DNA of 64,000 nt from Colwellia demingiae (GCF_007954275.1 NZ_VOLT01000011.1:1-64000); one strand, 5' to 3'. Shown: positions 49,310 to 58,023, counted from the first letter of the stretch. The notes: generated by a model not told the origin, from the sequence alone. Translations and numbers: made by a program.

Positions 49310-49900
49310 ATTAAGTCTTTATGGATTGTTATATTTATAACTGTTTTGATTTGGTCGGGAATATCCCCTAAAGATCAGTTCACTTGGTTTCTTGAAGTAC
49401 TCCCTGCGTTAATAGCTGGGGTTTTATTACTGGTAACGTACAATTCGTTTCGACTTACTTCAATGCTATATTTCTTCATCTTATTACATTGCATTGTGTT
49501 AATGATTGGCGGTCATTATACCTACGCTGAAGTGCCTTTTTTTGATGGATTATTCGGTGCGGAACGTAATAATTACGACAAAGTTGGCCATTTATTCCAA
49601 GGTTTTGTGCCTGCGTTATTAGCGAGAGAAATCTTAATCCGTAAAAATGTCGTCAATGGTAACGTTTGGCGAAATGTTATTATTGTTTCTATTTGTTTAG
49701 CATTCAGTGCTTTCTATGAATTAATTGAATGGTGGGTTGCGTTGATGTCTGGCGAAGATGCTGAAGCCTTTTTAGGAACACAAGGTTATGTGTGGGATAC
49801 TCAGTCAGATATGGGCTTAGCTTTGTTAGGTGCCATTTTTTCATTACTGTTATTATCAAAAATTCATAATCGCCAATTAAAAAAAGTAACCGGCAATTAA
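49310..49900 (+). CDS. DUF2238 (YjdF-like) membrane protein, possible ATT start
   Basis: Membrane protein with about six helices. HCIVLMIGGHYTYAEVPFFDGLFGAERNNYDKVGHLFQGFVPALLAREI and SAFYELIEWWVALMSGEDAEAFLGTQGYVWDTQSDMGLALLGA match DUF2238/YjdF. The only conventional start is TTG 49346, which would cut into the first helix and has no ribosome site. Reading from ATT 49310, behind AAGGAG, restores a normal start (KSLWIVIFITVLIW), giving 196 residues. A rare ATT start, known in infC, is therefore proposed. The C-terminal and family identity are secure. Confidence 0.82.
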   Translation: MKSLWIVIFITVLIWSGISPKDQFTWFLEVLPALIAGVLLLVTYNSFRLTSMLYFFILLHCIVLMIGGHYTYAEVPFFDGLFGAERNNYDKVGHLFQGFVPALLAREILIRKNVVNGNVWRNVIIVSICLAFSAFYELIEWWVALMSGEDAEAFLGTQGYVWDTQSDMGLALLGAIFSLLLLSKIHNRQLKKVTGN

Positions 49901-50019
49901 ATTGAGACTGCTAGTAGATACATAGTAGTGTATTAGTAGTAATTCAGTTTTATTGTTTTCTATATTTAATGATCAATTTTTTCCCTTTATTAAGATTATG
50001 CGCTTAAGGAATTACTCAT

Positions 50020-50388
50020 ATGCCTCATGTAGAAATTAAATATTCTGATAATTTAGAGTTCGATACGAATAAAATCTTTAATGCTGTAGAAGAGGTCATC
50101 AATAAAAAAGACATGAGTGCAGGCGAATGCAAATCAAGAGCATATCCTTGCTCTCAATATAAATACTCTCATATGCTTGTTACCGTCTCTTTATTAACAA
50201 AGCCGCACCGAGATAAAGCATTTACGCAGATGTTAAGTGCTGAAATAGAGAAGGTAATAAAAGCTCACTTGAAACAAAGCTTATATTTTTCGTTAAACAT
50301 TGAATACAGTTTGAATTACTACACTACAAATGTTCATAGTGTTGAAGGAGACAGCCTCCAGTGTATGGCTGACAACGTAACCAGTTAA
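50020..50388 (+). CDS. 5-carboxymethyl-2-hydroxymuconate isomerase family protein
   Basis: This 122-residue protein has Pro2 (MPHVEIKYSDNL), the catalytic proline of the tautomerase superfamily, and matches the CHMI (HpaF) family: INKKDMSAGECKSRAYPCSQY, LVTVSLLTKPHRDKAFTQMLSAEIEKVIKAHL and FSLNIEYSLNYYTTNVH. In degradation of homoprotocatechuate it isomerises a hydroxymuconate; no other genes of that pathway are nearby. Cytosolic trimer expected. Confidence 0.87.
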   Translation: MPHVEIKYSDNLEFDTNKIFNAVEEVINKKDMSAGECKSRAYPCSQYKYSHMLVTVSLLTKPHRDKAFTQMLSAEIEKVIKAHLKQSLYFSLNIEYSLNYYTTNVHSVEGDSLQCMADNVTS

Positions 50389-50443
50389 ATTCCAACCATT
50401 ACCTGCCTTTAAATGGCCGCTTTACTTCAATACGGATGAGCAC

Positions 50444-51157
50444 ATGTATTTATTACTAACCGTTATCGTTTCAACCTTAGTAGCTGGTTTAGCTATGCCT
50501 TTAGGTGCTGCCATTGCACACTTTGAAAGTATCAAAGAAAAATGGATTGAAGAAGAATTTAGGCACAGTGTCATGGCGTTTGGGGGCGGGGCGTTATTGT
50601 CAGCTGTTGCGCTAGTTTTGGTACCTGAAGGCATGGCTACGCTTGATCCATTATCGGTATGTTTTTGGTTTATCGTCGGGGGACTTAGTTTTATGTTCCT
50701 TGATATTTATCTTAAAAAAATTGATACCCCAGCGAGTCAACTTGCAGCAATGCTCTCAGACTTTATTCCAGAATCAATTGCGTTGGGCGCGGCATTTGCT
50801 ACGGGAGATAGTAGCGCTTATTTACTTGCTGGATTAATTGCACTTCAAAACGTGCCTGAGGGCTTTAGCGCTTATCGAGAATTGAGTACTACAGCGGTTT
50901 ATAAACCGAGAAAAATCATCATTATGTTTACGTTAATGGCGTTACTTGGCCCAATTTCTGGTATCTCTGGCTATTTATGGTTATCAGATTACCCAGCAGT
51001 CATTGCAGCGATCATGCTTTTTGCCTCAGGCGGTATTCTCTATTCTATCTTCCAAGATTTAGCTCCTCAAGTGAAACTAGAAAAACACTGGGCTCCACCA
51101 ATGGGCGCAGTACTAGGCTTTGTGCTTGGCATGCTTGGATTTATGTTTACAACATAA
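50444..51157 (+). CDS. ZIP-family metal transporter
   Basis: This 237-residue protein has seven or eight helices. ZIP-type metal motifs are seen in DFIPESIALGAAFA (E/S in the membrane) and ALQNVPEGFSAYRE (N-P-E-G), with GGGALLSAVALVLVPEGM earlier. Probably imports a divalent metal (zinc, iron or manganese). Starts at ATG 50444. Terminal helix region ends MLGFMFTT. Confidence 0.83.
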   Translation: MYLLLTVIVSTLVAGLAMPLGAAIAHFESIKEKWIEEEFRHSVMAFGGGALLSAVALVLVPEGMATLDPLSVCFWFIVGGLSFMFLDIYLKKIDTPASQLAAMLSDFIPESIALGAAFATGDSSAYLLAGLIALQNVPEGFSAYRELSTTAVYKPRKIIIMFTLMALLGPISGISGYLWLSDYPAVIAAIMLFASGGILYSIFQDLAPQVKLEKHWAPPMGAVLGFVLGMLGFMFTT

Positions 51158-51207
51158 TGAGCACTTATTAGTGTTGGTTGTATTTCGTTACTTAAAAAGG
51201 TTAACAG

Positions 51208-51705
51208 ATGTCTGAAGTCATTATTTATTATCTTGAAATGAACACTCTAAATGAAGTAAACCCCAAGCCGGATGTTCGAGGTTTAACCGTTACAGAAGTT
51301 GAAATTAAGAATTTTCGGTTCAATCGTTTTCTATATCAATATGTGGGAGAGCCATGGGAATGGACTGATAAACTTTCCCATAGTGATGATTCATGGAAAA
51401 CTTATGCTGAGAGTCCAATGGTCAGTACTTATGTAGCCTATTATCGAGGAGCTATTGCAGGCTATTTTGAACTACAAAATACTTCATCAGGTGATGTGGA
51501 AATCATGTACTTTGGCTTGGCAAAAGACTTTATTGGCAAAGGTTTTGGCGGCTATTTTCTGACTTGTGCCATTAAATCAGCATGGTCACTGCCTGATGTA
51601 AAACGTGTTTGGTTGCATACCTGTAGCCTTGACCACCAGAGTGCTTTGCAAAATTATAAAGCGCGTGGTTTTAAAATCTATAAAGAAGAAGTTGATGCTG
51701 ACTAG
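51208..51705 (+). CDS. GNAT acetyltransferase
   Basis: This 165-residue GNAT protein has LTVTEVEIKNFRFNRFLYQYVGEPWEWTDKLSHSDDSW, MVSTYVAYYRGAIAGYFELQN, DVEIMYFGLAKDFIGKGFGGYFLTCAI (GKGFGG acetyl-CoA loop) and VWLHTCSLDHQSALQNYKARGFKIYKEE. Family members acetylate small molecules or proteins. It begins at ATG with AAAAGG upstream. Confidence 0.88.
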   Translation: MSEVIIYYLEMNTLNEVNPKPDVRGLTVTEVEIKNFRFNRFLYQYVGEPWEWTDKLSHSDDSWKTYAESPMVSTYVAYYRGAIAGYFELQNTSSGDVEIMYFGLAKDFIGKGFGGYFLTCAIKSAWSLPDVKRVWLHTCSLDHQSALQNYKARGFKIYKEEVDAD

Positions 51706-51839
51706 TATGTGACATAAAGTGGGGTGGTCGCGTTATAAGGACTGATAAGCATTATTTAGTGCTTACCAGAAATGTCTACAACGGGGTGACAGTAGTCACT
51801 TTTCAGGTTATTTGATGATTCAATTGGTTACTTTGATGT

Positions 51840-51867
51840 GAACAACCTTTTTATTAAAAGGTTGTTC
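51840..51867. terminator. Terminator hairpin between convergent genes
   Basis: GAACAACCTTTT and AAAAGGTTGTTC, perfect 12 bp arms, 4 bp loop. It separates the GNAT gene from the convergent XRE gene. Confidence 0.8.
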
Positions 51868-51942
51868 ACTGCACTAAGTGGTAGCTAGCAGAGATGATCA
51901 CTATCCTTCCGCTTCTCGCTGAAATTAGCCATAAAATGGACT

Positions 51943-52923
51943 TTAAGAGTTTTCTTTATCCAGCAACTCCATTAATCCAACTAGTGCTGCGAAAAGCACA
52001 GACCCTACAGGCCAAACAATCCAAGTTACACCCCAATCCATAGTCCATAAGCTCCAGCCAAGATATATGGCAACTAATAAAGGCCAGTAGAAAGCTGCAA
52101 GCTTCTCTGCACGTTTTGTATGTTTACTTTTTTCTGTCTCTGTACAACTGTCTTTCAGAATATTGTTATAGGCGCCATATTCAGCTGAAACAGGAGCCAC
52201 AATGTATATTCCTGTTGCTATTATGAGGAGCAGCACAATTAACATCATTAAAATTATATCTGACCCACCGAAAAACATGCTGACAAATATCAGCGGTACA
52301 GAGCTGACGATGAACATGGATATACCAACAGATAATCGTAGATTATAGGTATTTCTGAATTTTTGTAATTTTTCTTTAAAAACGCTGTGCACACCATAGG
52401 CTAATTCAAATGTCTCATTTTCTATCACAGAGATATCACTCTCATATTGGTTGGTTCTAATAAAAAAGCTTATAGCAATAGAGACCATGACTAATATGCA
52501 TACAACTCCTATCGCTGCGGCAACATCGCTTGTCAGATTTAATTTATTTGTTTCAGCCATTGCCAAAAAGAAAAAGAGTGGTACAACTGAGCATACACAA
52601 AGTACAACCCCCTTGGTGACTAAACTAGCCACTTCTACCTTATTCTCAATATACTTTAATGATTGTTCTAAGGTAATTTGGGTTATACCAGACTCAATAG
52701 CCTCCTTGAGGGAATCAAATGCTTCAATATCATCCTTTAGTAGAAAGTCAGTTGAAACGTCAAAAATTTCCGCTAACGTAATTATTCTATTTAAATCAGG
52801 TATGCTGTTAGCACTTTCCCATTTAGAGACTGACTGCCTGGAAACATTCATTTTTTCAGCCAGTTCTTCCTGCGACCAGCCACACTGTTTTCTTAATCTG
52901 ATAATCTTATCTGCTAATATCAC
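51943..52923 (-). CDS. XRE-family regulator with C-terminal membrane domain
   Basis: This 326-residue protein has an N-terminal XRE HTH (residues 4-62: LADKIIRLRKQCGWSQEELAEKMNVSRQSVSKWESANSIPDLNRIITLAEIFDVSTDFLL), a helical linker and five to six membrane helices in two blocks (about 100-160 and 195-320). This form is common in Firmicutes and rarer in gammaproteobacteria, so acquisition by transfer is possible. Such proteins may sense membrane state and often control an adjacent transporter; none is next to it here. Its 5' flank is a 1 kb stretch with few genes. Confidence 0.87.
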   Translation of the reverse strand: MILADKIIRLRKQCGWSQEELAEKMNVSRQSVSKWESANSIPDLNRIITLAEIFDVSTDFLLKDDIEAFDSLKEAIESGITQITLEQSLKYIENKVEVASLVTKGVVLCVCSVVPLFFFLAMAETNKLNLTSDVAAAIGVVCILVMVSIAISFFIRTNQYESDISVIENETFELAYGVHSVFKEKLQKFRNTYNLRLSVGISMFIVSSVPLIFVSMFFGGSDIILMMLIVLLLIIATGIYIVAPVSAEYGAYNNILKDSCTETEKSKHTKRAEKLAAFYWPLLVAIYLGWSLWTMDWGVTWIVWPVGSVLFAALVGLMELLDKENS

Positions 52924-52936
52924 AAAGTTTATTCCT

Positions 52937-53029
52937 TCATCTGTTGTTGAGCGGTAAGCTTAGGAAATCAGGCAGTTGCAGACCAGCAAGTCCAGTTGTT
53001 AATTTGTCAACCAGCGGTTGCAATGCAGA
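52937..53029 (-). pseudogene. Possible gene remnant
   Basis: Thirty reverse-strand codons read SALQPLVDKLTTGLAGLQLP, then DFLSLPLNNR and stop. The sequence is protein-like but has no start and is closed upstream by a stop. The parent was not recognised. Confidence 0.25.
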
Positions 53030-53286
53030 CTATTTAGTTAAATCCACCTATTTATTCGGTGCTAGAAAGTGAATTTTTTCATTTGAAAAGTCTAATCTAA
53101 TCATAATCTCAAACCACTAATAAACTGTCAACTTCCACACTATTTATGCCAAACGGGTCAATAAATCAGTTCATTTAGTCGTATCTTGAGTTAGCTATCG
53201 TGTTTACATCGGTAGCTTTCTTAGAACTTAAATGAGTAGTAAATATTTCCTGTTAAAATATTGTTATTAGACTGGTCTTTATTAGG

Positions 53287-53427
53287 TTAATTATTTACTT
53301 TTTTACGTTTAATATTCAGTTTAGTCATCTGATTGTTAGTAAAGTTAGGGGATATTTTATTAATATCAATATTGATTTTACCTAATCCAGGACAGAGTGT
53401 TCTATTGACATCAGTTTCTTCAATCAT
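53287..53427 (-). CDS. Possible 46-residue small protein
   Basis: A reverse-strand frame from ATG 53427: MIEETDVNRTLCPGLGKINI, then DINKISPNFTNNQMTKLNIK and RKKVNN. An A-rich AAAAGAAA stretch precedes the start. The reading is plausible but short. No family was recognised. Confidence 0.25.
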   Translation of the reverse strand: MIEETDVNRTLCPGLGKINIDINKISPNFTNNQMTKLNIKRKKVNN

Positions 53428-53831
53428 ATTTTTCTTTTAAGTAAATCATTAATAAAAAGCATCTTTTTTGCTTTTGTAACACTTTAAATGTTTTTAATAG
53501 TGAAATAAATATCGAACAGCCTGCATTAAATACTGGTTGATATGCACTGTTTTATCATCGATGTTAATTTCATTTTGATTATTTATGCTATTCATAATAA
53601 GCTGACTCTGCTTTGATATTTTGACTTGTGGCAAAGTTACGTATTTTCGCGTAGTTTTTGGCGAATAATACAGCGTTAATTGTTGTTATTAATAGCTCAA
53701 TAAAGGCACTGCAACTAATCGAGTTCTCGCATAAAGCGTTTTGGTTGCAAATAAAAGTAGGCCATCACAATGTCGCCTCACGGTATGTGAAAAATTCAAA
53801 CAGAATTATTAAGTGATGAATTATTTTCCAT

Positions 53832-53919
53832 ACGGACATTAAACAGACAAAATATAGTTGGTTTTTTCTCAGTTCAATATTATAACCAACTATTTATAGC
53901 CCTTTAGACTGGCATTTTG
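53832..53919 (+). repeat. Orphan attC-like site upstream of the metY-like gene
   Basis: GGACATTAAACAGACAAAATATAGTTGG, TTATAACCAAC and TATTTATAGCCC match the attC body of the array in order and spacing, ending ACTGGCATTTTG where GGGCGTTAT would be. It is 28 kb from the last array site. Confidence 0.65.
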
Positions 53920-53967
53920 TTGTTAAATACAAATACGAATTTAAACTTAACCATGGAAAGAAACGTA

Positions 53968-55239
53968 ATGAAACTAGAATCAATAGCGTTACACGAAGGC
54001 TATAAATCCGAAGATACAACGAAAGCGGCTGCAGTTCCTATTTACCAAACAACTTCTTATACCTTTGATGATACTCAGCACGGTGCAGATTTATTTGACC
54101 TGAAAGTGCAGGGTAATATCTATACACGCATTATGAATCCTACCACTGATGTATTGGAAAAACGTATAGCGGCAATGGAAGGTGGTATAGGCGCTGTTTG
54201 TGTTGCTTCAGGTATGGCTGCAATTACTTACGCATTGCAGTGTATTTGTGAAACGGGTGATAATATTGTTAGTACTAGTGAGCTTTATGGCGGTACTTAT
54301 AACCTATTCGCCCATGCATTACCTAAGCAAGGTATTGAATCTCGCATGGTTAAACATGATGATTTCGAAGGATTTGAGAAATCAATTGATGAAAAGACTA
54401 AAGCCATCTTTTGTGAGTCTATCGGTAACCCTGCCGGTAATGTAGTAGACATTTCTCGCTTGGCAGAGATTGCTCATAAACATGGTGTGCCGTTAATCGT
54501 AGATAATACAGTGGCTACACCTTACTTATGTCGTCCGTTTGAATTAGGTGCTGATATTGTTGTGCATTCACTCACTAAGTATATTGGTGGTCATGGTACT
54601 TCAATTGGTGGTGTAATCATCGATTCTGGTAAGTTCGATTGGGTAGCCAATAAAGAACGTTTCCCTGTACTTAATGAGCCTGATCCTGCTTACCATGGCG
54701 TGGTATACACAGAAGCGTTAGGCGCTGCAGCTTACATAGGTCGCTGTCGTGTAGGGCCATTAAGAAATACGGGCGCTGCAATATCGCCAATGAATTCTTT
54801 TCAAATTTTACAAGGTCTTGAAACGCTTGGTTTACGTATGGATCGCCATTGCGAGAATGCGGAAAAACTTGCTGCATATCTTCAACAGCATAGTAAAGTT
54901 GAGTGGGTTAATTATGCTGCATTACCTGAAAGCCCTTATCGTGCGAACTGCGAAAAGATCACTTCAGGTAAAGCTTCTGGCATTTTAAGTTTTGGTATTA
55001 CTGGCGGAATTGAATCAGGCACCAAATTTATTGATGCGCTTGAAATGATACTTCGCCTAGTAAATATAGGTGATGCAAAATCTCTTGCTTGTCATCCTGC
55101 TTCTACAACGCATAGACAATTAAACGAAAAAGAACTTGCTGCTGCAGGAGTCAGCTCTGATTTGATCAGAATATCTGTTGGTATCGAGCACATCGACGAT
55201 ATTATTGCTGATGTTAGCCAAGCCTTAGATAAAGTATAA
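53968..55239 (+). CDS. metY: O-acetylhomoserine sulfhydrylase (MetY-type)
   Basis: This is a 423-residue protein from ATG 53968, with GGAAAG upstream. It belongs to the Cys/Met metabolism PLP-dependent family: GYKSEDTTKAAAVPIYQTTSY, YTRIMNPTTDVLEKRIAAMEGG, the PLP Lys204 in HSLTKYIGGHG, and FDWVANKERFPVLNEPDPAYHG, the last being typical of O-acetylhomoserine aminocarboxypropyltransferases. It makes homocysteine from O-acetylhomoserine and sulfide. Ends at a good terminator. An orphan attC-like site directly precedes it. Confidence 0.93.
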   Translation: MKLESIALHEGYKSEDTTKAAAVPIYQTTSYTFDDTQHGADLFDLKVQGNIYTRIMNPTTDVLEKRIAAMEGGIGAVCVASGMAAITYALQCICETGDNIVSTSELYGGTYNLFAHALPKQGIESRMVKHDDFEGFEKSIDEKTKAIFCESIGNPAGNVVDISRLAEIAHKHGVPLIVDNTVATPYLCRPFELGADIVVHSLTKYIGGHGTSIGGVIIDSGKFDWVANKERFPVLNEPDPAYHGVVYTEALGAAAYIGRCRVGPLRNTGAAISPMNSFQILQGLETLGLRMDRHCENAEKLAAYLQQHSKVEWVNYAALPESPYRANCEKITSGKASGILSFGITGGIESGTKFIDALEMILRLVNIGDAKSLACHPASTTHRQLNEKELAAAGVSSDLIRISVGIEHIDDIIADVSQALDKV

Positions 55240-55253
55240 CAACAAGCAAAAAT

Positions 55254-55277
55254 GACGCGTTAATGCGCGTCTTTTTT
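55254..55277 (+). terminator. Rho-independent terminator
   Basis: GACGCG and CGCGTC stem, 6 bp loop, then TTTTTT. Ends the metY-like transcript. Confidence 0.85.
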
Positions 55278-55323
55278 GTACGTTTGGCTACTATTACATG
55301 ACATTTTCAATCGATATTACTCA

Positions 55324-56142
55324 ATGAATCTTATAGACAGATATCTTGTTACGTCACTCATTATATGGGTTGTTGCCACGATAGAATCTATTGGTGGCCT
55401 TGCTGGATTTTGGTCTATTACCGGAAATGAGCGTTTTGTTATCCTGTCTATTGAAAGCGCAGTGCTGTTTGCTCTTCTGGCAAATTGTTATGCCATGAAA
55501 AATTGGGTATATCGTCATTCCACAGAAACATCACATCGGGTTATCGCCTGGATTACTCTTGTTGCTTTAGCTTTGTGTGTTTGTGGAGATGTGGTTAATT
55601 TTAATTTACCGCAGACATACTATCGCTATGGCGGCATTGTAAAGCATGATTATCTTGCTGATTCAGTTACTTTCTTTGGTCCAGGTTACGCTTTATTTCT
55701 TACGGTTGCTTGCTGGCTTGTTATCGCCAATGACATCAAACCCAAAATACTGTTTATTTGGGGGGGTATCGGATCTTTAGTGGGCGTAGCATCCTTTTAT
55801 TCTATGCATCTGTCAGGTACTGGATCACACGTTTCCATTGTAACGGGTAGTTATGCTGTGCTCATTACGCTTGTCGGTATAAGTGGATTCATCTTATTCA
55901 CTGCGTTTCGTAACTCAGTGATAAAACTTGGCGTTTGTCTTGTTTCAATTGGCCTTGTGTTAGCTGCGGTTGCTGATGGGGTTATTGGCCAGTTTTGGAT
56001 TTACGGCAATGGTGGGGAAGGCTTCTTTCCTGAAGCGAAATATGTAAATTGGTCACTCTATATTGGCTCACAGTGTTTACTAATTCATATAGGCCGTCTT
56101 GCAGTTTGGCGTAAAAAGGGCTGCTATAACTCAGTCTCCTAA
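55324..56142 (+). CDS. Polytopic membrane protein, YhhN-like tentative
   Basis: This is a 272-residue protein from ATG 55324; the longer frame from 55276 lies in the terminator T-run and is rejected. Seven or eight helices. The pattern CGDVVNFNLPQTYYRYGG ... SVTFFGPGYALFLTVACWLVIAND is weakly like lysoplasmalogenase/YhhN proteins (acidic residues in helix ends), but the match is uncertain. No other family seen. Confidence 0.6.
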   Translation: MNLIDRYLVTSLIIWVVATIESIGGLAGFWSITGNERFVILSIESAVLFALLANCYAMKNWVYRHSTETSHRVIAWITLVALALCVCGDVVNFNLPQTYYRYGGIVKHDYLADSVTFFGPGYALFLTVACWLVIANDIKPKILFIWGGIGSLVGVASFYSMHLSGTGSHVSIVTGSYAVLITLVGISGFILFTAFRNSVIKLGVCLVSIGLVLAAVADGVIGQFWIYGNGGEGFFPEAKYVNWSLYIGSQCLLIHIGRLAVWRKKGCYNSVS

Positions 56143-56296
56143 CCACAGTTTTTTAGACATTATCGTGGTGTTATGAACAAAAAATATTTCTACACCACAA
56201 TATTAATGTAGCAATCAATGGTGAAATAGTTATTAACTCTATGGTATCGTTGGTGACTTAAGTTATTGCTATTACTTAGGTAAGCGTAAAGCGTCT

Positions 56297-56384
56297 ACAC
56301 CTAAAATAACCACGATAATGGGTGAGTTGTAACTGACTCAATGTTATAACAAACAATTTTTAGCCCATTCTTTGGGTGTTATAG
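56297..56384 (+). repeat. Orphan attC-like site upstream of the VOC gene
   Basis: CACCTAAAATAACC, GTTGTAAC with GTTATAACAAAC as arms, TTTTTAGCCC and TTGGGTGTTATAG. It has the order and spacing of the array attC. The VOC gene follows 48 bp later, as in a cassette. Confidence 0.65.
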
Positions 56385-56431
56385 ATTATACAGCTACTCG
56401 GTGTATCTATATTTTAACGAGGAGAGAGACA

Positions 56432-56812
56432 ATGTTTAGTCATGTTATGATTGGTGCAAATGATATACAAGAATCAAAGGTTTTCTATGATGCCATCCTT
56501 GGCGCTATGGGATACGAAACCGGTGTAATTGATGAAAAAGGTCGCTGCTTTTATTTTACTGACAGTGGTATTTTTGCGCTGAGTAAACCCATAGATGGAA
56601 AACCAGCATGTAATGGAAATGGTACTACTATTGGTTTTTCCGCGGTAAGCCCGGCTATTGCTGATGCATGGCATGCAGCTGGTATCGCTAATGGCGGTAC
56701 AACTTGTGAAGATCTTCCTGGGCCGCGTGATGGTGCAATTGGTAAGCTTTATCTAGCGTATTTACGCGATCCATCAGACAACAAAATTTGTGCGCTTCAT
56801 CGTCTAGCTTAA
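56432..56812 (+). CDS. VOC/glyoxalase-family protein
   Basis: This is a 126-residue VOC protein from ATG 56432, with GGAGAGAG upstream: FSHVMIGANDIQESKVFYDAILGAMGYE, CFYFTDSGIFALSKPIDG, TTIGFSAVSPAIADAWHAAGIANGG and YLRDPSDNKICALHR. Lactoylglutathione-lyase-like group; substrate unknown. It is flanked by two attC-like sites (56297-56384 and 57122-57212), so it probably entered the chromosome as a gene cassette. Confidence 0.88.
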   Translation: MFSHVMIGANDIQESKVFYDAILGAMGYETGVIDEKGRCFYFTDSGIFALSKPIDGKPACNGNGTTIGFSAVSPAIADAWHAAGIANGGTTCEDLPGPRDGAIGKLYLAYLRDPSDNKICALHRLA

Positions 56813-57231
56813 TATTTAAAAAACCTGACCATTTAAGCTAAGTTCACGGTCATGAAAATGAGTTTTGTTAACCGTGAAATAGCTTATTAATAAGCTCATG
56901 CGAACAGTAACTATAACTATAACTTTGTAGACAAACACAGTCAGATTTTTACATTGTTATGGTTATTGCTTTTCTCAAGTAGGTTTACTCTATTCTACTT
57001 CATGTGCTTTCATTCAAAAACGCCACAAGCCTTAAATATTAGCGTGTAAACGCTCTAATAATTCTCTAACCCATGCCCTAAATAGTGCGTTATTATAAGC
57101 ACGGTTATCAACTATTCAGTTGTGTACAAGATGAACCTCTCATAAGTTGGCTAATTTCTGCCTACTACCTATTTTTAGCTAACATTTTTTACCCATTAAT
57201 AAGGGTGTTATCAGTTTTGGAGTGTCACTGC
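56813..57231 (+). other. Intergenic region with hairpins and an attC-like site
   Basis: TTCACGGT/ACCGTGAA (56843-56878) has perfect 8 bp arms, and AGCTTATTAATAAGCT (56881-56896) is a perfect palindrome; either may end the VOC transcript. No gene is seen. The attC-like sequence lies at 57122-57212. Confidence 0.55.
57122..57212 (+). repeat. Orphan attC-like site upstream of the SMI1/KNR4 gene
   Basis: GTGTACAAG, AGTTGGCTAAT, TTTTTAGCTAAC, TTTACCC and AAGGGTGTTATC follow the array attC pattern. Confidence 0.65.
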
Positions 57232-57690
57232 GTGAAGAGTATTGATCTATTTGTAAAAAATTGGGGGACTAAACATACGATGGTTCCGATTGACAAACAT
57301 GATATTGAAGCACTTGAAACAGAATTAAATGCCTATTTACCCGACTCATATAAATATTTAATATCGACTTATGGCTTGGTTCATACACCCAATGTATTAA
57401 CTAAAATCGTTGATTTAAATGCTGAAATACCGGATGTTCAAGACTTTTTAAGCCTAGATGATGTATCTTCACTCTCCAAGTTATATGAAATGAGTGGTAT
57501 GCCAAAAGGGCATGCTTTATTTGCTTCAGATTGTAAGGGAAATATGTTTTGTTTCAAACTTGCTGAGTGTGACAATAAGCAAGTAGATGTACCTGTATGG
57601 TTTTATAACCATGGGCTGTGCACCATTGAAAAAGTTTCCGATTCGTTTAGCCAATGGTTAGCGCAGTTCAATGAACTTGAAGGTAGTTAG
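57232..57690 (+). CDS. SMI1/KNR4-family protein
   Basis: This is a 152-residue protein from GTG 57232, with TTGGAGTG upstream. The SMI1/KNR4 (SUKH) pattern is clear: IDKHDIEALETELNAYLPDSYKYLISTYG, PDVQDFLSLDDVSSLSKLY, MPKGHALFASDCKGNMFCFKL and WFYNHGLCTIEKVSDSFSQWLAQF. SUKH proteins are often immunity factors against polymorphic toxins. No toxin is next to it; a second small gene follows with no gap. It lies just after an attC-like site. Confidence 0.87.
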   Translation: MKSIDLFVKNWGTKHTMVPIDKHDIEALETELNAYLPDSYKYLISTYGLVHTPNVLTKIVDLNAEIPDVQDFLSLDDVSSLSKLYEMSGMPKGHALFASDCKGNMFCFKLAECDNKQVDVPVWFYNHGLCTIEKVSDSFSQWLAQFNELEGS

Positions 57691-58023
57691 GTGAATAATT
57701 CTAATATGGAAGCTGAAATAAGCTTCCGATTTCTTAGTTTAGATAAGTTTCAGGCCTATTCTTTAGTGCGAGAAATTTTAGGCTCTACCCATAAAGAAGA
57801 CTTAGAAAATAAGTGTTATGTCGCTTGTGTACCGCTAACTCAGCAAAATTTTGAAGATATAAATGATTACTACGTTCGTCAACGAATTGAGATTGAAGCA
57901 TGCGATATCTTTGTTTCTGTCAACTCTGACTCGGCGTCGGGTATTGTTGATATTCCGCTAATAGTGAACCGCATGCTCAAATACATTGACTGTAAATTAA
58001 CATTTTCTTTTACTGTGGCGTAA
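57691..58023 (+). CDS. 110-residue partner of the SMI1/KNR4 gene, family not recognised
   Basis: The GTG start directly follows the stop codon of the SMI1/KNR4 gene (TAG GTG), so the two are translationally coupled. The protein is soluble: MEAEISFRFLSLDKFQAYSL, ILGSTHKEDLENKCYVACVP, VRQRIEIEACDIFVSVNSDS and VDIPLIVNRMLKYIDCKLTF. A DUF4279-like immunity fold is a possibility only. Function unknown. Confidence 0.65.
   Translation: MNNSNMEAEISFRFLSLDKFQAYSLVREILGSTHKEDLENKCYVACVPLTQQNFEDINDYYVRQRIEIEACDIFVSVNSDSASGIVDIPLIVNRMLKYIDCKLTFSFTVA

Larger units (their letters stand above)
52924..53967. other. Gene-poor 1 kb stretch
   Basis: AT-rich, with no full-length gene. It contains a possible reverse-strand gene end (52937-53029), one short reverse-strand frame (53287-53427) and, at its right edge, an attC-like sequence (53832-53919). 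A region of degraded or transferred DNA is the best description. Confidence 0.55.

Noticed and set aside
49319..49345. ATG 49321 as the DUF2238 start
   Set aside because: It is in a different reading frame from the DUF2238 protein.
51715..51745. GCGTTATAAGG after the GNAT gene as an attC core
   Set aside because: No left box or inner arms were found around it, so a chance match is more likely.
53428..53967. Possible SAM-type riboswitch or MetJ box before the metY-like gene
   Set aside because: No AGACGTCT-like MetJ repeats and no recognisable riboswitch core were found. The leader is explained by the attC-like sequence.
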